From Deltaproteobacteria bacterium (GTDB lineage: Bacteria > Myxococcota_A > JAADFL01), in the NCBI GenBank assembly GCA_013152945.1, contig JAADFL010000150.1, positions 1-21,505 on the forward strand: a stretch of 21,505 bases of DNA. Direction: 5' to 3'. Of this stretch, positions 15,139-21,505 are shown in pieces. Within the stretch, counting starts at the first letter, position 1. Every line of letters begins with the position of its first letter. The position numbers were made by a program, and so were the translations under genes. The notes beneath the pieces were generated by a model, which was given only the letters and a program-made list of their open reading frames with translations, was not told the DNA's origin and did no database searches.

Positions 15139-15612
15139 CTACAGGTATGCCTTTTTCCAAGGCTCCCGTGCAAATGAGAGGTAATCCCTGATAGCGAGGC
15201 TTAAGGCGCTCACTGCAAGTTCGGCACAATGAATATAATGGTCAGGCAGCCCGCCGAGTTCCTCGAGCAGGTCATCGGATGTAATGGCCGCCGCTTCACT
15301 GACGGTCATGTCCTGGAGCATTTCGGTAAGGGCGCTTGCCGAGGATACCACGCCGATGCAAATATCACTGAAGAAGGTGGCCCTGGATATCACATTGTTC
15401 CTTACTGTCAGGCATATTTCCATGGAGTCGCCGCACGGGCCGGTGTACCAATCCGAGTAGCCATCACATTTCTTCCGGTTTCCTCTGCCGATGTTCCTGG
15501 GGTTGAGCCAGTGGTCTATTACTTTTTCAGAATAACCCTCCTGCCTCAAGACCTCGGCTGCCTTTTGCTTGTCCTTGGTTTCAGTTTCCAACAAGCTTTC
15601 TCCTCGTGCCAT
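15139..15612 (-). CDS. IscU/NifU-N-like Fe-S cluster assembly scaffold
   Basis: A 157-residue protein with an IscU-type domain from about residue 30 onward. The three cluster-ligand cysteines and the aspartate are in place: C60 and D62 in GPCGDSMEICL, C85 in SDICIGVVSSASALTEML, and C129 in HYIHCAELA. Spacing (25 and 44 residues) matches canonical IscU (26 and 43). The second motif differs from the usual GCGSAIASSS form: the glycines around the cysteine are replaced by isoleucines. A 30-residue basic and helical N-terminus precedes the domain. No NifU-C or ferredoxin domain follows and no iscS, iscA or hscA lies nearby. The ATG at 15612 is chosen for GAGG 6 bp upstream; an ATG at 15654 lacks a binding site. 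Role inferred: transient Fe-S assembly, or a specialised carrier. Confidence 0.83.
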   Translation of the reverse strand: MARGESLLETETKDKQKAAEVLRQEGYSEKVIDHWLNPRNIGRGNRKKCDGYSDWYTGPCGDSMEICLTVRNNVISRATFFSDICIGVVSSASALTEMLQDMTVSEAAAITSDDLLEELGGLPDHYIHCAELAVSALSLAIRDYLSFAREPWKKAYL

Positions 15613-15715
15613 GCAAAGCCTCGTAGGATCTTTACTGCAAAGGCGGGACGGCATGCAAATGTTTTATTGCAGATTCACAAGGTCTCGGACTTTGCGTGTC
15701 ACCATGATTCACTGA

Positions 15716-15744
15716 TTGATTGCCGCAGCTTTTAGACATAATAT
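15716..15744 (+). promoter_or_regulatory. Putative promoter of ispG
   Basis: TTGATT at 15716-15721, a 17-bp spacer, and TAATAT at 15739-15744, each matching 4 of 6 consensus positions. It lies about 40 bp before the chosen ispG start, in the gap between divergent genes. Confidence 0.4.
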
Positions 15745-15782
15745 TGCGGGTGCCTGTTACAGGTTTTGGCCGGGATGGATTG

Positions 15783-16859
15783 ATGATGACCGCGCACAGG
15801 GAAACCACACGGAGGCTCGACCTTGGAGGGGTGCGCATAGGCGGAGGGGCCCCGGTCTCTGTTCAGTCCATGACCAACACGAACACTGCAGACACGGAAG
15901 CCACGCTTGAACAGATACGCAGGCTCAAGATGGCCGGTTGCGACATAGTCAGGGTCGCTGTTCCGGATAAAGCCGCGGCAGCAGCCTTGCCCGAAATCGT
16001 GGCAGGGGCCGGGTTGCCCGTGGTCGCGGACATACACTTTGATTACCGGTTGGCCCTTGATGCACTGGATGCAGGGTGTGCAGGGCTGCGCATAAACCCG
16101 GGAAACATAGGCGCCGTGGACAGGGTGAAAGTGGTTGCCCGGGAGGCAGAGAGAAAAGGGGCGGTGATCAGGGTCGGTGTCAATGCAGGATCCCTGGAGA
16201 GTGCGGTGCTCGAAAACGGAAAGGCCACGGCAACGGCCATGGTGCGTTCAGCCGAGCGTCACGTTGCATTATTGGAAGACGCAGGGTTTGAATCGATCAA
16301 GGTATCGCTGAAGGCCTCGGACAGGCAGAGGACAATCGATGCGAACAGGATGTGGGCGGCATCCCATGATCTGCCCTTGCACCTGGGCCTTACAGAGGCC
16401 GGCACGTTGTTGACCGGGGCGACTCGGTCGGCGGCGGTTCTTGGAGAGCTGCTGGGCGAGGGAATAGGGGATACGTTGCGTATATCTCTTTGCGCGGATC
16501 CTGTTCAGGAAGTATTTGCAGGCATAGAACTGCTTCGTGTCATGGGATTGAGAAAGACCGGTATCCGGGTAATAGCCTGTCCTACTTGTGGAAGGTGCGC
16601 GGACAGGTTCGATGTTGCTTCACTGGCCGGCGAGATAGAATCGAAACTCGCGGTAATCGAGACAACGAAGAGCATGACGGTCGCTGTGATGGGATGTGCG
16701 GTCAATGGTCCGGGTGAAGCAAGAGATGCCGACTTGGGTGTTGCAGGCGGCAGATCCAAGGCACTGCTGTTTAAGAGAGGGGAAAAGATCGGCGCCATCG
16801 AGGAAGGACGCGTGGTGGAAACCGTCCTGGCCGAGATAGAAGAGATGCTTTTCAAATGA
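15783..16859 (+). CDS. ispG: 4-hydroxy-3-methylbut-2-en-1-yl diphosphate synthase (IspG/GcpE)
   Basis: A 358-residue enzyme of the MEP isoprenoid pathway that reduces cyclic MEcPP to HMBPP with a 4Fe-4S cluster. The N-terminal TIM-barrel starts with VRIGGGAPVSVQSMTNTNT. The cluster ligands are all present: C266 and C269 in ACPTCGRC, C305 in VMGCAVNGPGEA, and E312 as the fourth ligand. VADIHFDYRLALDA and GLRINPGNIG are the usual substrate-pocket segments. Length is that of the short bacterial form without the plant insertion. Tandem ATGs at 15783/15786 give the family N-terminus; the ribosome binding site (GGGATGG) is weak. An open extension to TTG 15720 is not conserved-looking. ispG next to proS is a common proteobacterial arrangement; here one extra gene lies between them. 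Confidence 0.96.
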   Translation: MMTAHRETTRRLDLGGVRIGGGAPVSVQSMTNTNTADTEATLEQIRRLKMAGCDIVRVAVPDKAAAAALPEIVAGAGLPVVADIHFDYRLALDALDAGCAGLRINPGNIGAVDRVKVVAREAERKGAVIRVGVNAGSLESAVLENGKATATAMVRSAERHVALLEDAGFESIKVSLKASDRQRTIDANRMWAASHDLPLHLGLTEAGTLLTGATRSAAVLGELLGEGIGDTLRISLCADPVQEVFAGIELLRVMGLRKTGIRVIACPTCGRCADRFDVASLAGEIESKLAVIETTKSMTVAVMGCAVNGPGEARDADLGVAGGRSKALLFKRGEKIGAIEEGRVVETVLAEIEEMLFK

Positions 16860-16906
16860 GATGCATTGCTTAATGTTGCTGCAAGAGAAAAATAGAAAAA
16901 CCCGGT

Positions 16907-16937
16907 TTGACTTGAGACCGATGATCTGAATTAATTA
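16907..16937 (+). promoter_or_regulatory. Putative promoter upstream of the exported repeat protein
   Basis: TTGACT (5 of 6) at 16907-16912, with ATTAAT/TAATTA-type -10 candidates at 16930-16937 (spacing 17-19 bp) in an AT-rich patch. The -10 is poorly defined. It suggests the gene at 16999 is transcribed separately from ispG. Confidence 0.33.
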
Positions 16938-16998
16938 TGAATGTTCGTCTGAAAGTGGAAATCGAATTCATCAGGTTTGGCGGAACAGGGGAGATTTA

Positions 16999-18249
16999 TT
17001 GGCCATGGCAGGTAGGATGATTACCAAAGAGTTGATGATTTGCTTTTTGCTTTGTTTTGCAGGAGCAATTGTTTCTGTTTGCCCTTCAAGTGCCGAAGCC
17101 GGGGGTGACAAGGACAACGCCGAATTCAGCAATAGAGTGAATCTGTTCGATATTTCCCGGGATGGTAAGACCGTGACGATCAAGGGAAAGACGTTTCAGG
17201 CAGGGGATGGATTGACCTTTTTGAGGCGCGGGGACAATCTGTTCGTTGTGTCTGTAGAGCCTGACGCAGCCTTCTTGGAGGGGATCGAAGTAAGGCCCTC
17301 TAAAAAGTTTACTTTTCCAAGGAGCAAGAATTACAAGGTAGTGGGAAGGAAGCTTGTAATCAGGAGAGCAGAGTCCAAGGGTATGATGCATGTCCGGAAC
17401 AGGCATGCAGAGAGGCTGGCGGATTCCGGCCAAATGTATCCATACAGGGACAGGTATTTTCTTACCAAGCATTATGAAAGACCTACCTGGCAGGCTCTCT
17501 ATGTATCCAGGGCCGAGAACAACGACGAGTACCCGGAAATTCGAAAAAGGGTGGCCATGAGCCTGATCATAAGACTCCTGCAGGAAGGAGTGCCGGCAAA
17601 GGGCTTTGACAGGGGCTTGAAGCGTTTGAACAAGTTGATAGATCGAGCATGGAGGGGATTCAACCAGGGTTTGCTCGGGAAACAGATCATGCAGACGCTG
17701 GATTATGATTTTGAAATACTCGAAGACGGAAAAGTGCTTGTAGTCGGCGGTAGAGCATTCAGGGCGGGCCCGGGTATTTCTTTTATATACTGTACCATAC
17801 ATGGGGTGCACATAATAGGAAACGGACCTGGTGCGTTCGAATACCCTGTCCAGTTGGTCGGGAATAACAAGCCGAGGAAAAGGTTGAAGAGCACGATGTT
17901 TTTCATAGTTAAGAGAAACAGGATCCTGGCGAGGAAACCAAGTCGAAAATGGAAGTGGCTGGTCAAACTCAGACAGGTACAGTTCAGGGATGGTCATTAC
18001 AGGTTGACCCTGGCATATCAGAACCCGGAATTTCAGGCCATGCTTCAGGCGGCTTCGAATAACAATATTTATAGTGAACGGATACGCGAGCGTGCCAGCA
18101 CGCATCTATTGGCAATTTTGAAGCGGACATTCGAGCCATGGAGCAGAGAAGCTCTGGACGGAGCAATCAGGGAATTGGATGAACGGATTCACCTGCGTTA
18201 CCAGGACCTGGTACATTTTATGGAAGATGTCAAGACCAGTGACGGATGA
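16999..18249 (+). CDS. Exported protein of unknown function with two internal repeats
   Basis: A 416-residue protein I do not recognise. Residues 1-34 look like a Sec signal peptide: basic start (R6, K10), hydrophobic core LMICFLLCFAGAIVSV, likely cleavage after SAEA. The mature part is basic and has two related halves. Residues 51-74 (DGKTVTIKGKTFQAGDGLTF at the core) align with 239-262 (DGKVLVVGGRAFRAGPGISF), about 10 of 24 identical. Residues 153-194 (YFLTKHYERPTWQALY at the start) align with 334-374 (YRLTLAYQNPEFQAML), including NN and Y plus a helical stretch rich in E and R. Each half is thus a beta-rich part then a helical part of about 170 residues. No catalytic motif, lipobox or C-terminal anchor is visible. 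TTG at 16999 has the best-placed site (CAGGGGAG, 5 bp); ATGs at 17005 and 17017 are alternatives. Confidence 0.8.
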   Translation: MAMAGRMITKELMICFLLCFAGAIVSVCPSSAEAGGDKDNAEFSNRVNLFDISRDGKTVTIKGKTFQAGDGLTFLRRGDNLFVVSVEPDAAFLEGIEVRPSKKFTFPRSKNYKVVGRKLVIRRAESKGMMHVRNRHAERLADSGQMYPYRDRYFLTKHYERPTWQALYVSRAENNDEYPEIRKRVAMSLIIRLLQEGVPAKGFDRGLKRLNKLIDRAWRGFNQGLLGKQIMQTLDYDFEILEDGKVLVVGGRAFRAGPGISFIYCTIHGVHIIGNGPGAFEYPVQLVGNNKPRKRLKSTMFFIVKRNRILARKPSRKWKWLVKLRQVQFRDGHYRLTLAYQNPEFQAMLQAASNNNIYSERIRERASTHLLAILKRTFEPWSREALDGAIRELDERIHLRYQDLVHFMEDVKTSDG

Positions 18250-18253
18250 TTGT

Positions 18254-18281
18254 TTGCAGAACGGCGATGAAAATTTATTGT
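18254..18281 (+). promoter_or_regulatory. Weak promoter candidate upstream of proS
   Basis: TTGCAG at 18254-18259 and TATTGT at 18276-18281, spaced 16 bp, each matching 4 of 6 consensus bases, just after the stop of the exported protein gene and about 85 bp before proS. Confidence 0.25.
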
Positions 18282-18365
18282 GTCTTTAAAGTCGAAGATT
18301 CTTGAAATTCGATGTCAATATAGTATTGCAGGCATGGAGCGAATTAAAGAGGAGAGGTGATCGAT

Positions 18366-20099
18366 ATGAGGTTTTCCAGAATGCTGATACCAACGTTGAG
18401 GGAAGATCCGAAGGATGCGGCGGTTGCAAGTCACAAGTGGATGTACAGGGCGGGTATGATAAGGCAATTGGCTGCCGGTATCTATGATATCCTGCCTTTG
18501 GGCTTGAAGGTCATACGCAAGGTAGAGCGTATAGTGAGGGAGGAGATGGACAGGACCGGGGCCCAGGAGATACTCATGCCCATGGTGCAGCCGGCCGGAC
18601 TCTGGGAGGAGTCGGGCCGTTGGAGCTATTATGGTCCGGAACTCTTGAGGTTCGAAGACCGTCATGGCAATTCTTACTGTCTTGGTCCTACACATGAAGA
18701 AGTGGTGACGGATATTATAAGGAGGGAGGTTAGGTCGTACCGGGGACTGCCGCAATGCCTGTACCAAATCCAGGGTAAATTCAGGGACGAGGATCGGCCG
18801 AGGTTCGGGGTGATGAGGGCAAGGGAATTCATAATGAAGGACGCCTATTCTTTCGACAAAGACGAGGATGGGGCCAAGAAGAGCTATTGGACCATGTACC
18901 AAGCTTACAAGAGGATATTCACGAGATGCGGCCTTGATTTCCGGGCTGTCGAGGCGGCTACCGGGGCTATTGGAGGCACCTTGTCCCATGAATTCCAGGT
19001 GCTGGCCGATTCAGGGGAGGATGCGATATTGGCCTGTAATAATTGCGATTATGCAGCAAACGTGGAAAAAACGGAATTGGCTCCGGGCCGGGAAAAACCG
19101 AACGAGGCGCCTTCGGGCAAACCGGAATTGGTGAAGACCCCTGGAAAGAAGACAGTGGAAGACGTTTGTGCTTTTCTTGGAGTTTCCCCGAAAAAGCTGG
19201 CCAAGACATTGATCTACCGGGCGGACGGAAAGGTCGTGGCTGTAATGCTCAGAGGAGATCACGAGCTTTCCGAGGCAAAGTTGCAGGCCTATTTGGCTGC
19301 CGACCAGGTCGAATTGGCTGATGAAAAGGTAATAGAAGATGTTACGGGTGCACCTGTCGGATTTGCAGGCCCAATAGGCCTTGGTGATGATGTGAAGATC
19401 CTGGCGGACCACGCAGTAACAGGCATGTCAGGATTCGTCGTGGGTGCAAATGAGCCGGATATGCACTACACGTCGGTGTACCACGGAAGGGACTTCGACA
19501 TCTCGGAGTTTGCGGATCTTAGGAAAGCCGGTACCGGCGACCATTGCACCAGGTGCGGCAAGGGAACGTACAGGGAATACAGGGGAATCGAGGTGGGCCA
19601 GGTGTTTTATCTGGGCGCCAAGTACTCATCCCGCATGGGCGGAAGTTTCTTGGACGAGGATGGAGAGAAACACGACATGATTATGGGCTGCTACGGCATC
19701 GGCATCGGGAGAACGGCGGCAGCGGCCATTGAGCAACACCATGATGAAAAAGGAATAATCTGGCCCATGAGTATCGCCCCCTTTCAGGTGGTGGTGCTTC
19801 CACTGCAGATGAACTCTGAGGACGTGGTACGGACTGCAGAGCGGGTGTACGAGGAACTGGCCGCAAATGGAATAGAAACCCTGTTGGACGACAGGGAGGA
19901 GAGAGCAGGGGTAAAGTTCAAGGACGCCGACCTGATCGGGTTCCCGGTAAGAGTCACTGTTGGAAAGAAGGGCCTGTCCGAAGGGAAAGTGGAAGTGAAA
20001 CTGCGTAGATCCGAAGAAGTGGTAAAGGTCTCAGTCAGTGATGCGGCAGGTCATGTTATGGAATTGGTGTCGAGCGAGTTGAAGGGCCTGGAATCTTGA
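18366..20099 (+). CDS. proS: Prolyl-tRNA synthetase, bacterial type with editing domain
   Basis: A 577-residue class II aminoacyl-tRNA synthetase that charges tRNA-Pro. Order: catalytic core with GPTHEE at 107-112 and motif 2 region FRDEDRPRFGVMRAREFIMK at 139-158; inserted editing domain about 235-390, with the conserved lysine K280 in SPKKLAKTLIYR (which excludes alanine); motif 3 GCYGIGIGRT at 441-450; C-terminal anticodon-binding domain with LDDREERAGVKFKDADLIGFP. Length is close to the E. coli enzyme (572). Two CxxC pairs (C224/C227 and C394/C397) flank the editing domain and could hold a zinc ion. ATG at 18366 with AGGAGAGGT about 7 bp upstream; a GTG at 18357 would overlap that site. 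Its stop overlaps the start of rlmB. Confidence 0.97.
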   Translation: MRFSRMLIPTLREDPKDAAVASHKWMYRAGMIRQLAAGIYDILPLGLKVIRKVERIVREEMDRTGAQEILMPMVQPAGLWEESGRWSYYGPELLRFEDRHGNSYCLGPTHEEVVTDIIRREVRSYRGLPQCLYQIQGKFRDEDRPRFGVMRAREFIMKDAYSFDKDEDGAKKSYWTMYQAYKRIFTRCGLDFRAVEAATGAIGGTLSHEFQVLADSGEDAILACNNCDYAANVEKTELAPGREKPNEAPSGKPELVKTPGKKTVEDVCAFLGVSPKKLAKTLIYRADGKVVAVMLRGDHELSEAKLQAYLAADQVELADEKVIEDVTGAPVGFAGPIGLGDDVKILADHAVTGMSGFVVGANEPDMHYTSVYHGRDFDISEFADLRKAGTGDHCTRCGKGTYREYRGIEVGQVFYLGAKYSSRMGGSFLDEDGEKHDMIMGCYGIGIGRTAAAAIEQHHDEKGIIWPMSIAPFQVVVLPLQMNSEDVVRTAERVYEELAANGIETLLDDREERAGVKFKDADLIGFPVRVTVGKKGLSEGKVEVKLRRSEEVVKVSVSDAAGHVMELVSSELKGLES

Positions 20100-20872
20100 G
20101 ATCCGGGTCTTCGGCAAGGCGTATAGTATATGGTTACCATCCTGTAGCTGCTTTGCTGGATGCCGGAAGGTGCCGGGTGTACCAGGTCATGCTTGTACAT
20201 GGAGGCACTTCCCCCAGCCTGGGAGCGTTGAGATCCATGATCTCGGCCGCCGGTGTACGGGTAAACGAAGTGGACAGGAACACGCTCGACCAGGTTGCAG
20301 GAACCAGGTCGCACCAGGGAGTAGTCGCTCAATGCACGGATTACCCATATGCCGGGCTGGAAGACGTGGTGTCTGTTTCCGGCAGGGGGCCGGTGCTCTT
20401 GTTGGACCAAGTCCAGGATCCGCAGAATCTGGGCGCGATTCTAAGGAGTGCACTTTTTTTCGGAGCAAGGGGCGTAATCTTGCCAAGGTCCAGGAGCGCA
20501 CAGGTGACTCCGGCTGTTACAAAGGCTTCAGCCGGGGCAAGCGAGTACCTGGTGGTGGCAAGGACGGGTGGAATAGATCAAGCCGTGAGATCACTCAAGT
20601 CAAAAGGATTCTGGATAATCGGGGCGGAAGCAGACGGTGAAATGAAACCGGAAGCTGCTCCTTGGGACCAGGATTGCGCCCTGATTTTGGGAGGAGAAGA
20701 TTCCGGCTTGAGGCGCGTACTTCGCAACAGGTGTGACGCCGTAGTCGGAATACGCGGCGTACAAAAAGGTGTAGGGTGTCTCAATGTAGCGACCGCAGCC
20801 GGCGTGCTGCTGTTTGCCGCTCATTCGGGCTCGAGCGGGGACCTGGAAAAGATGAGCGATTTCAAAAAATAG
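20096..20872 (+). CDS. rlmB: TrmH/SpoU-family RNA 2'-O-ribose methyltransferase, RlmB type
   Basis: A 258-residue SAM-dependent SPOUT methyltransferase. An N-terminal L30-like substrate-binding domain (VYGYHPVAALLDAGRCRVYQ onward, with the RSHQGVVAQ segment at 71-79) is followed by the knotted catalytic domain: motif 1 DPQNLGAILRS at 108-118 (N111, R117), motif 2 LILGGEDSGL at 196-205 (E201) and motif 3 GVGCLNVATAAGVLLF at 225-240. RlmB methylates G2251 of 23S rRNA in E. coli; domain order and length fit RlmB better than TrmH, but the substrate is inferred. Motif 3 has cysteine where serine (SLN) is usual. Start TTG at 20096 overlaps the proS stop (TTGA); there is no ATG before residue 32, so coupling with proS is likely. 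Confidence 0.9.
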   Translation: MRSGSSARRIVYGYHPVAALLDAGRCRVYQVMLVHGGTSPSLGALRSMISAAGVRVNEVDRNTLDQVAGTRSHQGVVAQCTDYPYAGLEDVVSVSGRGPVLLLDQVQDPQNLGAILRSALFFGARGVILPRSRSAQVTPAVTKASAGASEYLVVARTGGIDQAVRSLKSKGFWIIGAEADGEMKPEAAPWDQDCALILGGEDSGLRRVLRNRCDAVVGIRGVQKGVGCLNVATAAGVLLFAAHSGSSGDLEKMSDFKK

Positions 20873-20873
20873 C

Positions 20874-20902
20874 TTGACATGTAAAATAATTGTCGTTAAG
20901 AA
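20874..20902 (+). promoter_or_regulatory. Promoter of the tRNA-tuf operon
   Basis: Consensus -35 TTGACA at 20874-20879, 17-bp spacer, -10 TAAGAA at 20897-20902, beginning one base after the rlmB stop codon. A GC-rich stretch (CCGCGAGGCGGG) follows the -10 region, as is usual at stable-RNA promoters under growth-rate control. The first tRNA begins about 40 bp downstream. Confidence 0.6.
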
Positions 20903-20942
20903 TCACAATTTCCGCGAGGCGGGATGAGTGCTCCGCCGCGAT

Positions 20943-21014
20943 GCTGGCGTAGCTCAAGGGTAGAGCAGCTGCCTTGTAAGCAGCAGGTTGAAGGTTCGAG
21001 TCCTTTCGCCAGCT
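20943..21014 (+). tRNA. tRNA-Thr (anticodon TGT)
   Basis: A 72-nt cloverleaf. Acceptor GCTGGCG pairs perfectly with CGCCAGC; D-arm GCTC/GAGC; anticodon stem GCTGC/GCAGC with loop CTTGTAA (anticodon TGT, reads ACA); T-loop TTCGAGT. Discriminator is T. The 3' CCA is not encoded (TTG follows), unlike the other three tRNAs here, so it must be added by the nucleotidyltransferase. Confidence 0.96.
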
Positions 21015-21108
21015 TTGGGAAAGGGACGGAGAGATACAAAATGTTTTTTGGTTCGGCGACAGGCAAGGGTGGATGCATTGATGCACAGGCCCTTTGTGGA
21101 ATACTCGT

Positions 21109-21194
21109 GGAGGGGTTCCCGAGTGGTCAAAGGGAGCAGACTGTAAATCTGCCGGCGATTGCCTGCGGGGGTTCAAATCCCTCCCCCTCCACCA
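21109..21194 (+). tRNA. tRNA-Tyr (anticodon GTA)
   Basis: An 86-nt class II tRNA including encoded CCA. Acceptor GGAGGGG/CCCCTCC; anticodon stem GCAGA/TCTGC with loop CTGTAAA (anticodon GTA); a long variable arm (around CCGGCGATTGCCTGC) typical of bacterial tRNA-Tyr; T-loop TTCAAAT; discriminator A. A 94-bp spacer separates it from the preceding tRNA-Thr. Confidence 0.96.
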
Positions 21195-21223
21195 CCAATA
21201 GTAATATTGACGAAGAATGCAAA

Positions 21224-21300
21224 GCGGGAATAGCTCAGCTGGCTAGAGCATCAGCCTTCCAAGCTGAGGGTCGCGGGTTCGAATCCCGTTTCCCGCTCCA
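21224..21300 (+). tRNA. tRNA-Gly (anticodon TCC)
   Basis: A 77-nt cloverleaf with encoded CCA. Acceptor GCGGGAA/TTCCCGC; D-arm GCTC/GAGC; anticodon stem TCAGC/GCTGA with loop CTTCCAA (anticodon TCC, reads GGA); T-arm CGGGTTCGAATCCCG; discriminator T. Confidence 0.96.
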
Positions 21301-21313
21301 CGGAGGTTATTAG

Positions 21314-21389
21314 GCCCTCGTAGCTCAGCCGGCAGAGCACGTCCTTGGTAAGGACGGGGTCACCGGTTCAAGTCCGGTCGAGGGCTCCA
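21314..21389 (+). tRNA. tRNA-Thr (anticodon GGT)
   Basis: A 76-nt cloverleaf with encoded CCA. Acceptor GCCCTCG/CGAGGGC; D-arm GCTC/GAGC; anticodon stem CGTCC/GGACG with loop TTGGTAA (anticodon GGT, reads ACC/ACU); T-arm CCGGTTCAAGTCCGG; discriminator T. It precedes tuf by 37 bp, the same order as the E. coli thrU-tyrU-glyT-thrT-tufB operon. Confidence 0.97.
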
Positions 21390-21426
21390 GTAGAGAAGGC
21401 ACAATGCCTGCCGAAGGAGAGGATCG

Positions 21427-21505
21427 ATGGCGAAGGAGAAGTATGTAAGGACGAAGCCTCATGTTAACGTAGGGACGATAGGGCACGTGGATCATGGTAA
21501 GACGA
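21427..21505 (+). CDS. tuf: Elongation factor Tu, N-terminal fragment (cut by window end)
   Basis: Only 26 codons are present. They read [20 protein letters not shown] followed by VDHGKT, the EF-Tu N-terminus including the P-loop GHVDHGKT that binds the GTP phosphates. EF-Tu delivers aminoacyl-tRNA to the ribosome. ATG at 21427 with AAGGAGAGG shortly upstream. The gene is co-oriented with and immediately downstream of tRNA-Thr(GGT), so it is very probably co-transcribed with the four tRNAs. The rest lies beyond the window; nothing indicates truncation in the genome. Confidence 0.95.
   Translation, partial: MAKEKYVRTKPHVNVGTIGHVDHGKT

Noticed and set aside
17086-18105. 339-codon minus-strand ORF opposite the exported repeat protein
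   Set aside because: The plus-strand frame has a signal peptide and an internal duplication visible at protein level; the antisense frame has neither and no binding site.
21015-21108. Additional small RNA or tRNA in the 94-bp spacer between tRNA-Thr and tRNA-Tyr
   Set aside because: No cloverleaf can be drawn; only a short TGCAT/ATGCA stem is visible.

Overview
The window looks like chromosome of a Gram-negative anaerobe-type bacterium, most likely in or near the Desulfobacterota (former Deltaproteobacteria). The reasons are a fused NuoCD in a nuo operon that lacks nuoEFG, a long-form PLP arginine decarboxylase, an ispG/proS/rlmB neighbourhood, and the conserved tRNA-Thr/Tyr/Gly/Thr-tuf order. 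This placement is inference from gene content; no 16S or database comparison was possible. Most genes are ordinary housekeeping genes. Non-ATG starts with well-placed ribosome binding sites are common (speA, nuoN, nuoI, rlmB).

Layout. (1) 1-583: a PilZ-domain protein with a good sigma70-type promoter lying inside a perfect 12-bp inverted repeat. (2) 638-2917: speA (minus) and rpmB (plus), divergent across a 141-bp gap. (3) 2918-3524: a gene-free stretch between the 3' ends of rpmB and nuoN. It carries a 222-bp array of 16 tandem copies of a 14-bp unit that is itself a doubled heptamer. (4) 3525-14194, all minus: nuoA-B-CD-H-I-J-K-L-M-N, a tightly packed 10-gene operon encoding the 11-subunit core of complex I. 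The NADH-oxidising module NuoEFG is missing exactly where it normally sits, between nuoCD and nuoH. (5) 14409-15612, minus: a hotdog acyl-CoA thioesterase, a possible 52-codon small ORF, and an IscU/NifU-type Fe-S scaffold. (6) 15783-20872, plus: ispG, an unrecognised exported protein built of two internal repeats, proS, and rlmB (start overlapping the proS stop). (7) 20874-21505, plus: a stable-RNA promoter, four tRNAs (Thr-TGT, Tyr-GTA, Gly-TCC, Thr-GGT) and the first 26 codons of tuf, cut by the window end.

How the parts fit. The nuo operon encodes a quinone-reducing ion pump whose electron donor is not encoded here. Each antiporter-like subunit keeps its key charged residues and the NuoB/NuoI Fe-S ligands are complete, so this looks like a working machine with an alternative input (for example ferredoxin) or with EFG encoded elsewhere. 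The IscU-like scaffold and IspG (itself a 4Fe-4S enzyme) fit a Fe-S-rich anaerobic metabolism. The proS-rlmB-tRNA-tuf block is translation machinery.

The least explained items are the heptamer-based tandem array, the duplicated secreted protein between ispG and proS, the EFG-less complex I, and the small ORF by the thioesterase. I did not see a defence system, CRISPR array, transposon or prophage.
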